Source: JAGGTJ01 sp964457545
GTDB taxonomy: Bacteria; Desulfobacterota; DSM-4660; Desulfatiglandales; Desulfatiglandaceae
Direction: 5' to 3'
DNA: 64,000 bases
Assembly: GCA_964457545.1 (NCBI GenBank)
Contig: CAYWEN010000010.1
Coordinates: forward strand, 218,835-282,834
Positions 9,054 through 18,336 of the stretch are shown here, one piece after another. Position 1 is the stretch's first letter, and each line of letters starts with the position of its first letter. Made by a program: the position numbers and the translations under genes. A model generated the notes under the pieces. The model was not told where the DNA came from and did no database searches. It saw only the letters and a program-made list of their open reading frames with translations.

Positions 9054-10748
9054 ATGCCTTCACAGCAAAATGATCTGTCTTCCGCCAATTTTATACAGGA
9101 AATAATAGATAACGATCTCAAATCCGGCAAATACAACGGCAAGGTACATACCCGGTTCCCTCCGGAACCAAACGGATACCTTCATATAGGGCATGCCAAG
9201 TCCATATGTCTGAATTTTGGTCTGGCATTACAGTATAATGGTTTCTGCAATCTCAGGTTTGATGATACCAATCCTCTTAAGGAAGAAGCCGAATATGTTG
9301 AGTCTATCAAGACGGATATAAAATGGCTCGGCTTTGACTGGAGGGATCGTCTGTTTTACACATCTGACTATTTCGACAAACTTTATGAGTATGCAATTCA
9401 GCTTGTAAGGGACGGGAATGCCTATGTGTGCGATCTGACTGCGGATCAGATAAGACAATATCGGGGAACATTCAAGACGCCAGGCAAAAACAGTCCCTTC
9501 CGTTCACGTTCGGTGGATGAAAATCTTGACCTTTTTATCCGTATGAAAGAGGGTGAGTTTCAGAATGGAGAAAAGGTGTTGCGTGCAAAGATAGATATGT
9601 CATCACCCAATCTTAATATGAGGGATCCTGTTCTGTACCGTATTCTTCATGAAACCCATCACAGAACCGGAGATGCCTGGTGCATATATCCCACCTATGA
9701 TTTTGCCCATTGTATTTCAGATTCCATAGAAGGGATAACCCATTCAATCTGCACCCTTGAGTTTGAAGATCACAGACCTCTGTATGACTGGGTGCTTGAT
9801 ACGCTTGGGATCTATCATCCTCAGCAGATAGAATTTGCCCGTCTGAATCTCTCCAATACCGTCATGAGCAAAAGAAAGCTTCATGACCTGGTGGAGCAGG
9901 GCATTGTTACAGGCTGGGATGACCCCAGAATGCCTACTCTTTCCGGTTTGAGAAGACGTGGATACACACCTGAAGCCGTGAGGAATTTTTGTGATCGTAT
10001 TGGGGTGGCAAAAAGGAACAGCATCGTGGATGTGGCCCTTCTGGAACACTGTATCAGGGAGAATTTGAACAAAACTGCAATGCGTGTAATGGGAGTTTTA
10101 AACCCGTTAAAGGTGGTTATCGTAAACTACCCTGATGACAGGGAAGAAGAGCTTGATGCCACAAATAACCCGGAAGATCCCCATATGGGAACCCGCAAGG
10201 TTCCTTTTTCAAGGGTAATATATATAGAACAGGATGATTTCCTTGAAAATCCGCCCAAAAAGTTTTTTCGTCTTGCATTAGGCAGGGAAGTTCGCCTGAG
10301 ATATGCCTATTATGTGCGATGTGTTGATGTCATAAAGGATAGCAATACCGGAGAAATCATTGAAATACACTGTACATATGATCCTGAAACAAGAGGAGGA
10401 AGTTCTCCTGACGGACGCAAGGTTAAAGGAACCATACACTGGGTGTCTGCTGCCCATGCCTTTGATGCAAAAGTACGGCTGTATGATCATCTCTTTAAGG
10501 AAAAGGGGCCTGATAATGATGGGAAATCCAATGATATGATTCTGAATGAGAATTCATTGATCACCCTGCATTCGTGCAAACTGGAACCATGTTTAAGGGA
10601 AGTAAAGGGAGGAGATATCTTTCAGTTTGAGAGGATTGGCTATTTTTGTGTGGACAATAAGGACTCATCTCCGGGTCATCCTGTTTTTAACCGGATCGTT
10701 ACCCTGAGAGATTCATGGAAAAAGATCAGAAACAGGCAGAAACAGTAA
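9054..10748 (+). CDS. glnS: Glutaminyl-tRNA synthetase
   Basis: Class I aminoacyl-tRNA synthetase that charges tRNA-Gln directly. The 564-residue protein has the PPEPNGYLHIGHAKS (HIGH) motif at residues 36-50, the VMSKRKL (KMSKS) loop near 270 and a GlnRS-type C-terminal anticodon-binding beta-barrel. The GlnRS-specific RFDDTNP segment is present. ATG 9054 follows an AGGGAT ribosome binding site. A GlnRS implies that this lineage need not rely on the GatCAB amidotransferase for Gln-tRNA. Confidence 0.97.
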   Translation: MPSQQNDLSSANFIQEIIDNDLKSGKYNGKVHTRFPPEPNGYLHIGHAKSICLNFGLALQYNGFCNLRFDDTNPLKEEAEYVESIKTDIKWLGFDWRDRLFYTSDYFDKLYEYAIQLVRDGNAYVCDLTADQIRQYRGTFKTPGKNSPFRSRSVDENLDLFIRMKEGEFQNGEKVLRAKIDMSSPNLNMRDPVLYRILHETHHRTGDAWCIYPTYDFAHCISDSIEGITHSICTLEFEDHRPLYDWVLDTLGIYHPQQIEFARLNLSNTVMSKRKLHDLVEQGIVTGWDDPRMPTLSGLRRRGYTPEAVRNFCDRIGVAKRNSIVDVALLEHCIRENLNKTAMRVMGVLNPLKVVIVNYPDDREEELDATNNPEDPHMGTRKVPFSRVIYIEQDDFLENPPKKFFRLALGREVRLRYAYYVRCVDVIKDSNTGEIIEIHCTYDPETRGGSSPDGRKVKGTIHWVSAAHAFDAKVRLYDHLFKEKGPDNDGKSNDMILNENSLITLHSCKLEPCLREVKGGDIFQFERIGYFCVDNKDSSPGHPVFNRIVTLRDSWKKIRNRQKQ

Positions 10749-10881
10749 GATTTACAGATTGTCTGTCTTTTGGGAAATCATAACTTGAAAACAATGGGCA
10801 TTTTTGAACAGGCCCAAACAGATTCTTAGGAAGTGCCTGTCTGCAAACCAGTTCCGGGCACTAAGGGAGAGTATATAAACC

Positions 10882-12171
10882 ATGTCTAATGCAGTAGTTG
10901 TAGGAACTCAATGGGGTGACGAGGGCAAGGGTAAGATCGTAGATCTTTTAACAGCAAGGGCAGATGTGGTAGTCAGGTTTCAGGGAGGAAACAATGCCGG
11001 ACATACCCTTGTTGTGAATGGAAGACAGTTTGTTTGCCATATAATTCCATCAGGTATTCTTAATGAAAACAAAAGATGTATGATAGGCAATGGTCTTGTT
11101 GTTGACCCTGAGGTCCTGATTGAAGAAATAAACGGGCTTGCCGCCCTTGGTGTAGATGTAGGGCCGGACAGGCTTGTGTTGAGTGACAAGGCTCATATAA
11201 TCATGCCGTACCACAGGGCAATAGATCTGGCCCGGGAAAAGGCCAAAGGAAAGGGAAAAATAGGAACAACAGGACGAGGGATAGGTCCATGTTATGAAGA
11301 CAAGGTTAATCGTACAGGAGTAAGGGCAGGAGATCTCGTCGATCATGAGTTGCTGGAAGAGAAAATAAGGATAAATCTGAGGGAAAAGAACTTTTATCTC
11401 ACCAAACTTTTAAATGCCGAACCTGTTGAATGGCGTTCTGTCCTCCATGATTATCTTGTCTTTGCTGAAAGGCTTTCTCCTTTTATAAAAGATGTATCCA
11501 TGGAACTGGACAGGGAGATTGCCTCCGGAAAGAACATACTCTTTGAAGGGGCACAGGGAACTCATCTTGATATTGATCATGGAACATATCCGTTTGTTAC
11601 ATCTTCCAATACAATAGCGGGCAATGCCAGCGCAGGGACAGGAGTCGGACCAGGACAGCTTCATCATGTTGTAGGGATTGTAAAGGCATATACCACACGC
11701 GTAGGTGCCGGACCATTTGTTACAGAACTGACAGACAATACAGGTGATTACATCCAGAAAAAGGGGATGGAATTTGGTGCCACAACAGGCAGAAGACGCC
11801 GATGCGGCTGGCTGGACCTTGTTATTGTTAAAGATTCCAAAAGGATCAATGGGCTTGACAGCCTGGCCCTGACCAAACTGGACGTGCTTGCCGGCCTTGA
11901 AACTGTGAAGATTTGTGTGGGTTATGATACAGGTACAGAACAAATAAATCACAGGCCATCAAACCCGAAACAGATGATGACATGCCGGCCTGTTTATGAG
12001 GAGTTTGCCGGGTGGGACGGAGATATATCAGGGGCAAGAGACCTGAACCAGCTTCCAGCGGAAGCCCGCAGATACATAGAGGCTATTGAGGATATTACCA
12101 GCACCCCCATTTCAATAGTATCGGTAGGCCCTGGAAGGGAAGAGACCATTGTTGTGGATTTCCCCCTTTAG
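10882..12171 (+). CDS. purA: Adenylosuccinate synthetase
   Basis: GTP-dependent enzyme that joins IMP and aspartate in the first step from IMP to AMP. The 429-residue sequence starts with the family hallmark VVVGTQWGDEGKGKIVD, has the IMP-binding GNNAGHT segment, the TTGRGIGPCYEDK block, and the C-terminal TTGRRRRCGW loop. Length is standard. ATG 10882 follows AGGGAGAG. Adenine deaminase and purine phosphorylase genes elsewhere in the window complement it in purine metabolism. Confidence 0.97.
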   Translation: MSNAVVVGTQWGDEGKGKIVDLLTARADVVVRFQGGNNAGHTLVVNGRQFVCHIIPSGILNENKRCMIGNGLVVDPEVLIEEINGLAALGVDVGPDRLVLSDKAHIIMPYHRAIDLAREKAKGKGKIGTTGRGIGPCYEDKVNRTGVRAGDLVDHELLEEKIRINLREKNFYLTKLLNAEPVEWRSVLHDYLVFAERLSPFIKDVSMELDREIASGKNILFEGAQGTHLDIDHGTYPFVTSSNTIAGNASAGTGVGPGQLHHVVGIVKAYTTRVGAGPFVTELTDNTGDYIQKKGMEFGATTGRRRRCGWLDLVIVKDSKRINGLDSLALTKLDVLAGLETVKICVGYDTGTEQINHRPSNPKQMMTCRPVYEEFAGWDGDISGARDLNQLPAEARRYIEAIEDITSTPISIVSVGPGREETIVVDFPL

Positions 12172-12224
12172 AACTGTTTTTTTGCTTGATCTGACAAGAT
12201 CTTAACACAATTCAGGAGAAGGAC

Positions 12225-12587
12225 ATGTCAAAACAGATTTCTTTTACAAAATATGAGCATCAAATTGTCCCGGAGTTCAGGGAAAAGATAAACAAGGCAG
12301 AATCCCCTGAAGATGTAAGGGCTTCTTTTTCTTATACCGTGAGGGAACTTTTTGATAATATTTTTAAAGACAGGATTACTGTAACTGACGATGATATTAT
12401 TCTTGTACCGGATAAAGATCAACAGTACATGTTCAGTGATCAATTAAAATCCCGGTCTGATTTTACAAGTGTATGGGAAAATTCCGACTTGCCCCGTCTT
12501 GTACAAGACCTGGCCAGTTCTGCTGTCAGACGTTATAAACATCTTGAAAAACATCCTGAAAGGACTGAATCAAAGATTCGCATGTAG
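12225..12587 (+). CDS. Hypothetical protein downstream of purA
   Basis: I do not recognise this 120-residue protein. It begins at an ATG with a good AGGAGAAGG ribosome binding site, only 53 bp after purA, so it is probably in the same transcript. It is charged, has no signal peptide or membrane segment, and is predicted mostly helical with an acidic central loop (TVTDDDIILVPDKDQQY). Codon use matches its neighbours, so it is likely a real cytoplasmic protein. No function should be inferred from the purA linkage alone. Confidence 0.75.
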   Translation: MSKQISFTKYEHQIVPEFREKINKAESPEDVRASFSYTVRELFDNIFKDRITVTDDDIILVPDKDQQYMFSDQLKSRSDFTSVWENSDLPRLVQDLASSAVRRYKHLEKHPERTESKIRM

Positions 12588-12669
12588 CAAATGCACGGTG
12601 TGTTTGGATACATGCCCTATGGTCTGCAAAATGATACAGGCCATAGGCGGCAACCATGATTTCCTGCAA

Positions 12670-14256
12670 TTACTGAATGTTACGCTGTTTTTTTTGAGTA
12701 CCTGAATATCTGCTGGCTGCTTTTTTATGTTCCTGCTGTCTGCTTTGATATTCACTTCGACCAGGAATATTGTGGTTATTGGTTTTCCATGGCCTTGAAG
12801 ATATCCATAGCCCTGCAATAAGGGTCAACATCACCCAATCCCTGCCTATCATAATGATTGATACCCATGAGTAGTCTCTGTATGGCTTGCTAAGTTCCAC
12901 ATAAATATCTCCCGCAAGGATTATGCCAAGTGTCAGAGGAATAAAATATCTTATAAGTCCGTTCCACCATTTCCCGAGTCTGATGGAGGAAATCCTGTTT
13001 ATGTGTTTCCTGATTATATCAAGCTGAAACAACCATCCCACCAGAATACATTCAAATATACCAACCACGACAAGACCGTAATGGGTAATAAAGTGATCCA
13101 GTATGTCAAGCCAGTACAGACCCGCCTGAGTGGTAAATACTGTGGAGCCTATAAATCCCATGATACATATGGTGCTGACAACGGCCTTTCTGTTGAAACC
13201 GAATTTGTCGATTATGGCTGCACTGAATGTTTCAACCATGGATATGGAAGATGATATACCTGCAACAAAAAGGGAAAAAAAGAATATGGCTCCGAAGACT
13301 TCTCCACCAGGCATAAGAGATATGGCCTTTGGATAGGCTACAAAGGCAAGGCCTATAGTTTGCGATATGACCTTTGACAGGGGCTGATTTTGTGATGTAG
13401 CCATAAAACCGAGGACAGAGAAAACGGCAAATCCTGAAAATATTGAATATCCACAGTTTATTATGGCAGTAACAAACGCATTTTTTGTAATATTGGTTTT
13501 TGCAGGCAGATAACTTGCGTATGTTATCATTATTCCAAACCCAAGGCTCAAGGTAAAAAATATCTGACTGAAGGCATCCACCCATACCTTTGGATTAACC
13601 AGTTTGCTGAAATCAGGGTTAAGATATGCCCTTATTCCTGTCATTGCCCCCTTAAGGGTGACTGCCCATGCAACCAGTATGGCTGTAAACACAAAAAGCA
13701 TGGGCATAAAGATTTTATTTGCCAGTTCCAGTCCCTTTTTCACTCCCCTGTAGCTTATTATCCAGTTCAGAAACCAGACAACAACAAGACCCATAAATAT
13801 TGGTGTCCGTATCTGACCAATGATCCCCGGGCCACCACTCACACACAGGAACTTTTTGAAAAAGAACTGATTTGGATTTTCTCCCCATGCGAGCTTAAAC
13901 GAAAGTATGAGATAATTAAGACACCAGGATATAATAACAGTATAATACAGTCCTATCCCGAACATTACAAAGGTCACAGCCCACCATCCAAGCCACTCCC
14001 AGTTGGATTTTATCTTGTGACATGCCAGCGGAGCAGAACCCATACGTTCATGTCCCATGGCGAATTCAAGTATTAACAGAGGAATGCCTACAGTAAAAAG
14101 GGCAACAAGATAGGGTACAAGAAAGGCGCCTCCTCCGTTTTCATATACCATGTAACTGAATCGCCAGATGTTACCAAGACCTATTGCCGAACCTATGGCG
14201 GCAAGAACAAATCCAAGCTGACTGTTCCATTGTTCTCTTTTTTGTTCTCTTTTGAT
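12670..14256 (-). CDS. SLC6/NSS family sodium-dependent symporter, probable AUC start
   Basis: Inner-membrane Na+-coupled amino acid or amine symporter of the LeuT/SNF family, with about 12 hydrophobic helices. The frame has an ATG at 14151, but a start there would remove most of TM1, including the hallmark GSAIGLGNIWRF sodium-site motif, which is encoded in frame just upstream. No ATG, GTG or TTG occurs in frame between the upstream TGA and 14151. A perfect AGGAGG lies seven bases before an ATC codon at 14254-14256, so I place the start there (528 residues). The C-terminus ends in a basic, glutamine-rich tail. Substrate unknown. It could alternatively be a gene whose ATG was lost by mutation. 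Confidence 0.8.
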   Translation of the reverse strand: MKREQKREQWNSQLGFVLAAIGSAIGLGNIWRFSYMVYENGGGAFLVPYLVALFTVGIPLLILEFAMGHERMGSAPLACHKIKSNWEWLGWWAVTFVMFGIGLYYTVIISWCLNYLILSFKLAWGENPNQFFFKKFLCVSGGPGIIGQIRTPIFMGLVVVWFLNWIISYRGVKKGLELANKIFMPMLFVFTAILVAWAVTLKGAMTGIRAYLNPDFSKLVNPKVWVDAFSQIFFTLSLGFGIMITYASYLPAKTNITKNAFVTAIINCGYSIFSGFAVFSVLGFMATSQNQPLSKVISQTIGLAFVAYPKAISLMPGGEVFGAIFFFSLFVAGISSSISMVETFSAAIIDKFGFNRKAVVSTICIMGFIGSTVFTTQAGLYWLDILDHFITHYGLVVVGIFECILVGWLFQLDIIRKHINRISSIRLGKWWNGLIRYFIPLTLGIILAGDIYVELSKPYRDYSWVSIIMIGRDWVMLTLIAGLWISSRPWKTNNHNIPGRSEYQSRQQEHKKAASRYSGTQKKQRNIQ

Positions 14257-14350
14257 GATGTTGCCTCCTGTTTCACAATTGCCTTTGTCTGTACACGGGT
14301 TATAAGACCCTTGCAGAACATTAAGGTTTATCCAGATAGTAAAAAAAGCG

Positions 14351-14409
14351 AGGAATCCTCCTGCTCCGGTGGTACGTTCGCTGTTATCCCCCTGTTGTTG
14401 AGCTGATAC
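14351..14409 (-). repeat. Dispersed palindromic repeat, copy A (one end lost)
   Basis: Read on the minus strand this carries CAGCTCAACAACA, then GGGGGATAACAGCGAACGT, ACCACCGGAGCAGGAGGATT. The core is almost identical to copies at 30.6 and 54.4 kb. Here the terminal inverted half TTATTGAGCTATTAC is missing and replaced by CCTCGCTTTTTTTAC. It sits in the 5' leader of the NSS transporter gene, downstream of the HD-GYP regulator. Confidence 0.75.
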
Positions 14410-14455
14410 ACGGATAACGCATAGTCAGAGCACAGGGATCTCTGTAAGTAACAGT

Positions 14456-15883
14456 TCAAAAAACCTTTTTAAAGGTATAATTGTATTTGTCAAATATGTT
14501 GATACAGGCCTCTACCACATTGGAGTCATATAAAACGCCCTTGTTTTTGTCAATTTCTTTTAGGGCTGCATCAATTCCCCTTGCAGGACGATAGGGCCTG
14601 TGTGATGCCATTGCTTCCACAACATCTGCTACCCCTATAATCCGCGCTTCCAAAAGAATTTGATCGCCATACAGCCCCTGGGGATATCCTGACCCGTTAA
14701 TTCTTTCATGGTGCTGAAGCACGATTTGTGCAATGGGCCACGGGAAATTTATGTTTTTTAATATGTTGTAACCAATTCTTGGATGAATCTTGATCAATTC
14801 AAATTCTGTTTCAGTGATTATTCCGGGTTTGCTGAGTATCTCGGCAGGAATGGCTATCTTGCCAAGATCATGTATTATTCCTGCCATCATTACTCCTTCT
14901 GAATGTTTTTCAGAAAGACGCATCTCTTTTGCAATCGTACTCGCAAGGTCTGATACACGCTGTTGATGTCCTGAAGTATAAGGATCTCTCATCTCAACAG
15001 CCATTGCCATCGCTTTGATGCTTCCTTTCAGGGCATTCTCTAACTGTTCCACTGTTTGCTGTGTTTTGGCCTTTGCATTTATGCTCTCTGAGATATCCAA
15101 GAATACAAACAGGACGGCAGAAAGGGAGCCATCTGCAGCCAATATTGGATATCTAGTGGAAAGCACTGGCAGGCTACTGCCTGATCTGGTTATCAGGGTT
15201 AACCTCTTTGAAAATCCTTTTCCGGTATTGCTTGCATACGAATATGTATTACATGAATTTACTATCTCATCAGGCAGGTGCAGACAACTTACAGGTCTTC
15301 CAAGAACATCCTTTCGACTGTATCCCAACAGACATTCGGCCCCGCGGCTGAATTCAACAATGCATCCCCTGTTTACTGCCTGGTCAACCATGATAAAGGA
15401 TACATGTTCTGCCGCCTCCAGGATGGCCTTAAGTCGCGCCTCGTTTTCCTGAAGGGCAGCGGTCTGTTTTGAAACCATTTCTTCAAGTTGTTTTTGGTAT
15501 AATCTGTTGTCTATTTCAAGCCTTCTGCGCTTCAATGCGTTGGAGACGCTTATCAGAAGCTTGTTCAGCTGGACAGGTTTTGTGATATAGTCATAGGCGC
15601 CAAGCTTGAGTGCAACATCCGCAATCATGGGATCATCCATACCTGTTACCATGATAACTGCCACGTCAGGATAACTGGCCGTTATATCTCTTATAAAATC
15701 AAGGCCTGACTGATCCGGCATGTTTATATCACTTATTACCAGCTCGAATTCATGCTTTTCAAGAAAGGCATGTGCCTCTGCAACAGAAGCTGCAAGGGTA
15801 CATTGATAACTGTTGATCTCAAGCATTTCGCCGAGGACAGAGCGGACAGACTCCTCATCATCCACTATCAAAACCTTAGCCAT
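14456..15883 (-). CDS. Response regulator with PAS and HD-GYP domains
   Basis: A 475-residue two-component output protein predicted to hydrolyse cyclic di-GMP. Order: receiver (residues 1-120, phosphoacceptor Asp in VISDINMPD, Lys in ITKPV), a coiled linker, a PAS sensor domain (about 150-265), and HD-GYP (about 285-475) with HDLGK and the HHERINGSGYP loop intact. I choose ATG 15883 over ATG 15895 because GGAG lies six bases before it and the receiver begins there (MAKVLIVDDEE). No partner kinase gene is adjacent. The GGDEF regulator at 45.5 kb could supply the opposing activity. Confidence 0.92.
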   Translation of the reverse strand: MAKVLIVDDEESVRSVLGEMLEINSYQCTLAASVAEAHAFLEKHEFELVISDINMPDQSGLDFIRDITASYPDVAVIMVTGMDDPMIADVALKLGAYDYITKPVQLNKLLISVSNALKRRRLEIDNRLYQKQLEEMVSKQTAALQENEARLKAILEAAEHVSFIMVDQAVNRGCIVEFSRGAECLLGYSRKDVLGRPVSCLHLPDEIVNSCNTYSYASNTGKGFSKRLTLITRSGSSLPVLSTRYPILAADGSLSAVLFVFLDISESINAKAKTQQTVEQLENALKGSIKAMAMAVEMRDPYTSGHQQRVSDLASTIAKEMRLSEKHSEGVMMAGIIHDLGKIAIPAEILSKPGIITETEFELIKIHPRIGYNILKNINFPWPIAQIVLQHHERINGSGYPQGLYGDQILLEARIIGVADVVEAMASHRPYRPARGIDAALKEIDKNKGVLYDSNVVEACINIFDKYNYTFKKVF

Positions 15884-16310
15884 TTCAATCTCCATAAATG
15901 TTTTTATGAATTATTTTAATAAAATGCCACCTTGTTATGAGTTTTTTCAGTTTGTTTATGAAAGTGGCAACCTGCAAGGACAGACCCAAAACAAATATGT
16001 TTGAAAACTGCTTGATACAATTTGCCAGATGAGGTTATTATTTGTCTGTCAATCAGTTTTGGGTATTGTGATGATTACGCTTATGAATAAGTATGGGGCT
16101 GGCTGCATATTAAAAAAAGATTGCATTACAAGGCGGCTCAAAAACTTTAGGCGGTAAAGATACATCATAATATGATTTTCGGTCAAGTAGGTCCGGTCCT
16201 TTATTCAATATGCCTTTTTTTAATACGGCCTTAAACATGAATGCCCTTATAAAAGATTCTCTTCTGCTAATTATGTGCCAAATCCTGACTCTGATATTTA
16301 AATGGTTTTT
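15884..16310. other. Intergenic stretch without a supportable gene
   Basis: Divergent region between the HD-GYP regulator and the DUF2889 cluster. Short frames exist on both strands (for example 16110-16316 minus) but lack ribosome binding sites. AT-rich segments presumably carry the two divergent promoters; I could not pick a convincing -35/-10 pair. Confidence 0.4.
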
Positions 16311-16354
16311 ATTCATAAATGGTCATATTCTGCAATCTCTGTGTTAATCTGCGG
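16311..16354 (+). repeat. Dispersed upstream motif, copy 1
   Basis: Contains ATTCTGCAATCTCTGTG followed by TTAATCTGCGG. A closely similar stretch occurs at 32948-32992 and a more diverged one at 25908-25946. All three lie on the plus strand within about 60-240 bp upstream of a plus-strand gene start. Function unknown. Confidence 0.5.
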
Positions 16355-16584
16355 TATTCCCTGTTACAGGCAGCAATTTTTCAGGTAATTCCTTGATCTT
16401 GTTTGTCTTGCGCAAAGATTCTCATGTCTGGACCGGAAGCTCCCTGGTTCCAGAATTGATTTGTGGATGGGCACTAACTATCCGATATGTCCTTGAAATT
16501 CTTCTGCAGAAATCAGCAATATCTCTCGACTGGCTGTTTTTGAATCTGTTTTTTTAATAAACTTGTAATATTGAGGTGTTTGTC

Positions 16585-17094
16585 ATGTACAACATTATGG
16601 AATTTTCGAGAAATCGCTCTACATGTGTGGAACAGACAGATAATAACACCTTAAGGTCATACTGTCGTCTCAATGATACAGTCATGGATGCCCTTGTTGA
16701 AATCACTGTGTCTGTCCCTGACCTTGAGATTGTTTCAGTGCAGGGCAATGTCTTTCGTCCTTATAAAGATGAATTCACAGAATCTTTTGAGTTTCTCAAA
16801 AGGGTCATTGGCACAAGAATAGGCCCGGGTATTCTGAAAATTGTCAAGGGGTTGACAGAAGGCATAAGACATAAGCAATTTGCCTTTATGCTTGAAGAAT
16901 GTTGTCATGCAGTTATCCTTTCATTTACCAAAGAGGATTTGCTGTCTCATCCAAGGCCGGATAATGAAGAAGAATCCATAAGATACCACAGGCAGATGGT
17001 TCTCGATAATATAAGGCTTTACAACCGCTGTGCGGCATTTGCACCCGGAAGCAGGATTGTTGAAGGCATAAACCCCAAAACAGGGGAAATCTGA
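16585..17094 (+). CDS. DUF2889 family protein
   Basis: A 169-residue soluble protein resembling DUF2889: a beta-rich first half (LVEITVSVPDLEIVSVQGNVF) followed by a GTRIGPGILKIVKGL segment and a short helical part with paired cysteines (EECCHAV). The family has no established biochemical role that I know of. ATG 16585 is preferred to GTG 16576 because GAGG sits eight bases before it. The next gene encodes a second DUF2889-like domain fused to a PHP domain, so the pair probably arose by duplication and may act together. Confidence 0.75.
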   Translation: MYNIMEFSRNRSTCVEQTDNNTLRSYCRLNDTVMDALVEITVSVPDLEIVSVQGNVFRPYKDEFTESFEFLKRVIGTRIGPGILKIVKGLTEGIRHKQFAFMLEECCHAVILSFTKEDLLSHPRPDNEEESIRYHRQMVLDNIRLYNRCAAFAPGSRIVEGINPKTGEI

Positions 17095-17147
17095 TCGGAA
17101 AACCTGTTGTTCTGACAGGCATGAAATATAAGAAGGAGTAACTTGTT

Positions 17148-18284
17148 TTGCTGAAATTTATGAGGAACAAAATTGTTGGTATAGAGGTAAAAGACAGTAA
17201 CACTTTGCTTGCTCACGGTTTTCTCGATGATGATATTTATAGTATTGAGATGGATGTGCTTATAGATATCAATCACCTTGAGATACGTGATATAGATGGA
17301 AGGTGGAATCGTTGGACAACCACAGAATGTAAAAGGGGGATCCCTTTTCTGAAAGAGGCAGTTGGTCTGAGAATAAAGGGTGATTTTTCTCAGACAGTCC
17401 GTAGGATCATAGGGAGAAAGGCATGTCGGCATTTTGCAAATCTTCTGCTTGAATGTTGCTATACAGCAAAAGAGGCGTCTAAGACACTAAAAGAAAAACT
17501 TGAAGAAAAACATGATCTTTGCACGGCAACATATGGAGATAACAATGATAAAAATACAGATTCAACAGCTTTTGCAGACGAATCTGATCATTTTTCCGGT
17601 GGTTTTCATGATAAAGATCCTTCTTTCAGTATGATTATTGACCTTCATACGCATTCGTTTCCTGCATCTCCATGCAGTTCCGTGTCAGTGGATCAACTGG
17701 TACAGGAGGCAAGAAGAATAGGGATAGATGCCATATGCCTTACAGATCACAATTATGTTTGGGACAGCTCTGCAGTGGAGGATCTCCGGCAGAAATATGG
17801 TTTTTTGATACTGAGGGGTAATGAGATAACTACAGACCAGGGAGATATGCTGGTCTTTGGTATGGAAAAGGATATAAAGGGAATTATAGGCCTTCCTGAT
17901 CTCAGAAAGGAGGTGCTTGCATCAGATTCAATTATTATTGCAGCACACCCCTTCAGGGGATTTCTGACCGTTGGAATCCAGCAGATTGGTCTGACCCTTG
18001 AAAGGGCCGTTAAACGTCCGGTATTCAGATATGTGGATGCAATAGAAACATTAAACGGCAGTGTAACAGAAAATGAGAACAGATTTACAGACATGGTGGC
18101 AGAAAAACTGGGTTTACCAAAGACCGGCGGAAGTGATGCCCATGATGTTTCAAGGGTAGGTGTATATGCCACGGGATTTGTTGACAGGATAGAGGATGAA
18201 AGAGATCTTGTTTATGCAATAAAAGAGGGCAGGTCTTTTCCGGTGGTTTTCAGAAGGTATGCAGAAACAAAGGCTTCAGCCTGA
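17148..18284 (+). CDS. DUF2889-like domain fused to PHP phosphoesterase domain
   Basis: A 378-residue two-domain protein. Residues 1-120 resemble the preceding DUF2889 protein (GLRIKGDFSQTVRRIIGRKA, then ANLLLECC). After an acidic linker, residues 163-370 form a PHP metal-dependent phosphoesterase with metal-ligand motifs DLHTHS, TDHN, GNEITT, AAHPF and GGSDAHD all present. It starts at TTG 17148, nine bases after AAGGAG. It is 53 bp after DUF2889 and 52 bp before the DUF169-CoaE gene. Possible roles are nucleotide or phosphoester hydrolysis; the DUF2889 part may bind the substrate. That link is inference. Confidence 0.8.
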   Translation: MLKFMRNKIVGIEVKDSNTLLAHGFLDDDIYSIEMDVLIDINHLEIRDIDGRWNRWTTTECKRGIPFLKEAVGLRIKGDFSQTVRRIIGRKACRHFANLLLECCYTAKEASKTLKEKLEEKHDLCTATYGDNNDKNTDSTAFADESDHFSGGFHDKDPSFSMIIDLHTHSFPASPCSSVSVDQLVQEARRIGIDAICLTDHNYVWDSSAVEDLRQKYGFLILRGNEITTDQGDMLVFGMEKDIKGIIGLPDLRKEVLASDSIIIAAHPFRGFLTVGIQQIGLTLERAVKRPVFRYVDAIETLNGSVTENENRFTDMVAEKLGLPKTGGSDAHDVSRVGVYATGFVDRIEDERDLVYAIKEGRSFPVVFRRYAETKASA

Positions 18285-18336
18285 ATAATATTCATTAAAC
18301 GTTTTCTGAAATGTCTTTAGGATAAGGAGAGTTATT

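Noticed and set aside
16110..16316. A 68-codon minus-strand frame in the gap before DUF2889
   Set aside because: No ribosome binding site before its ATG and no recognisable features.
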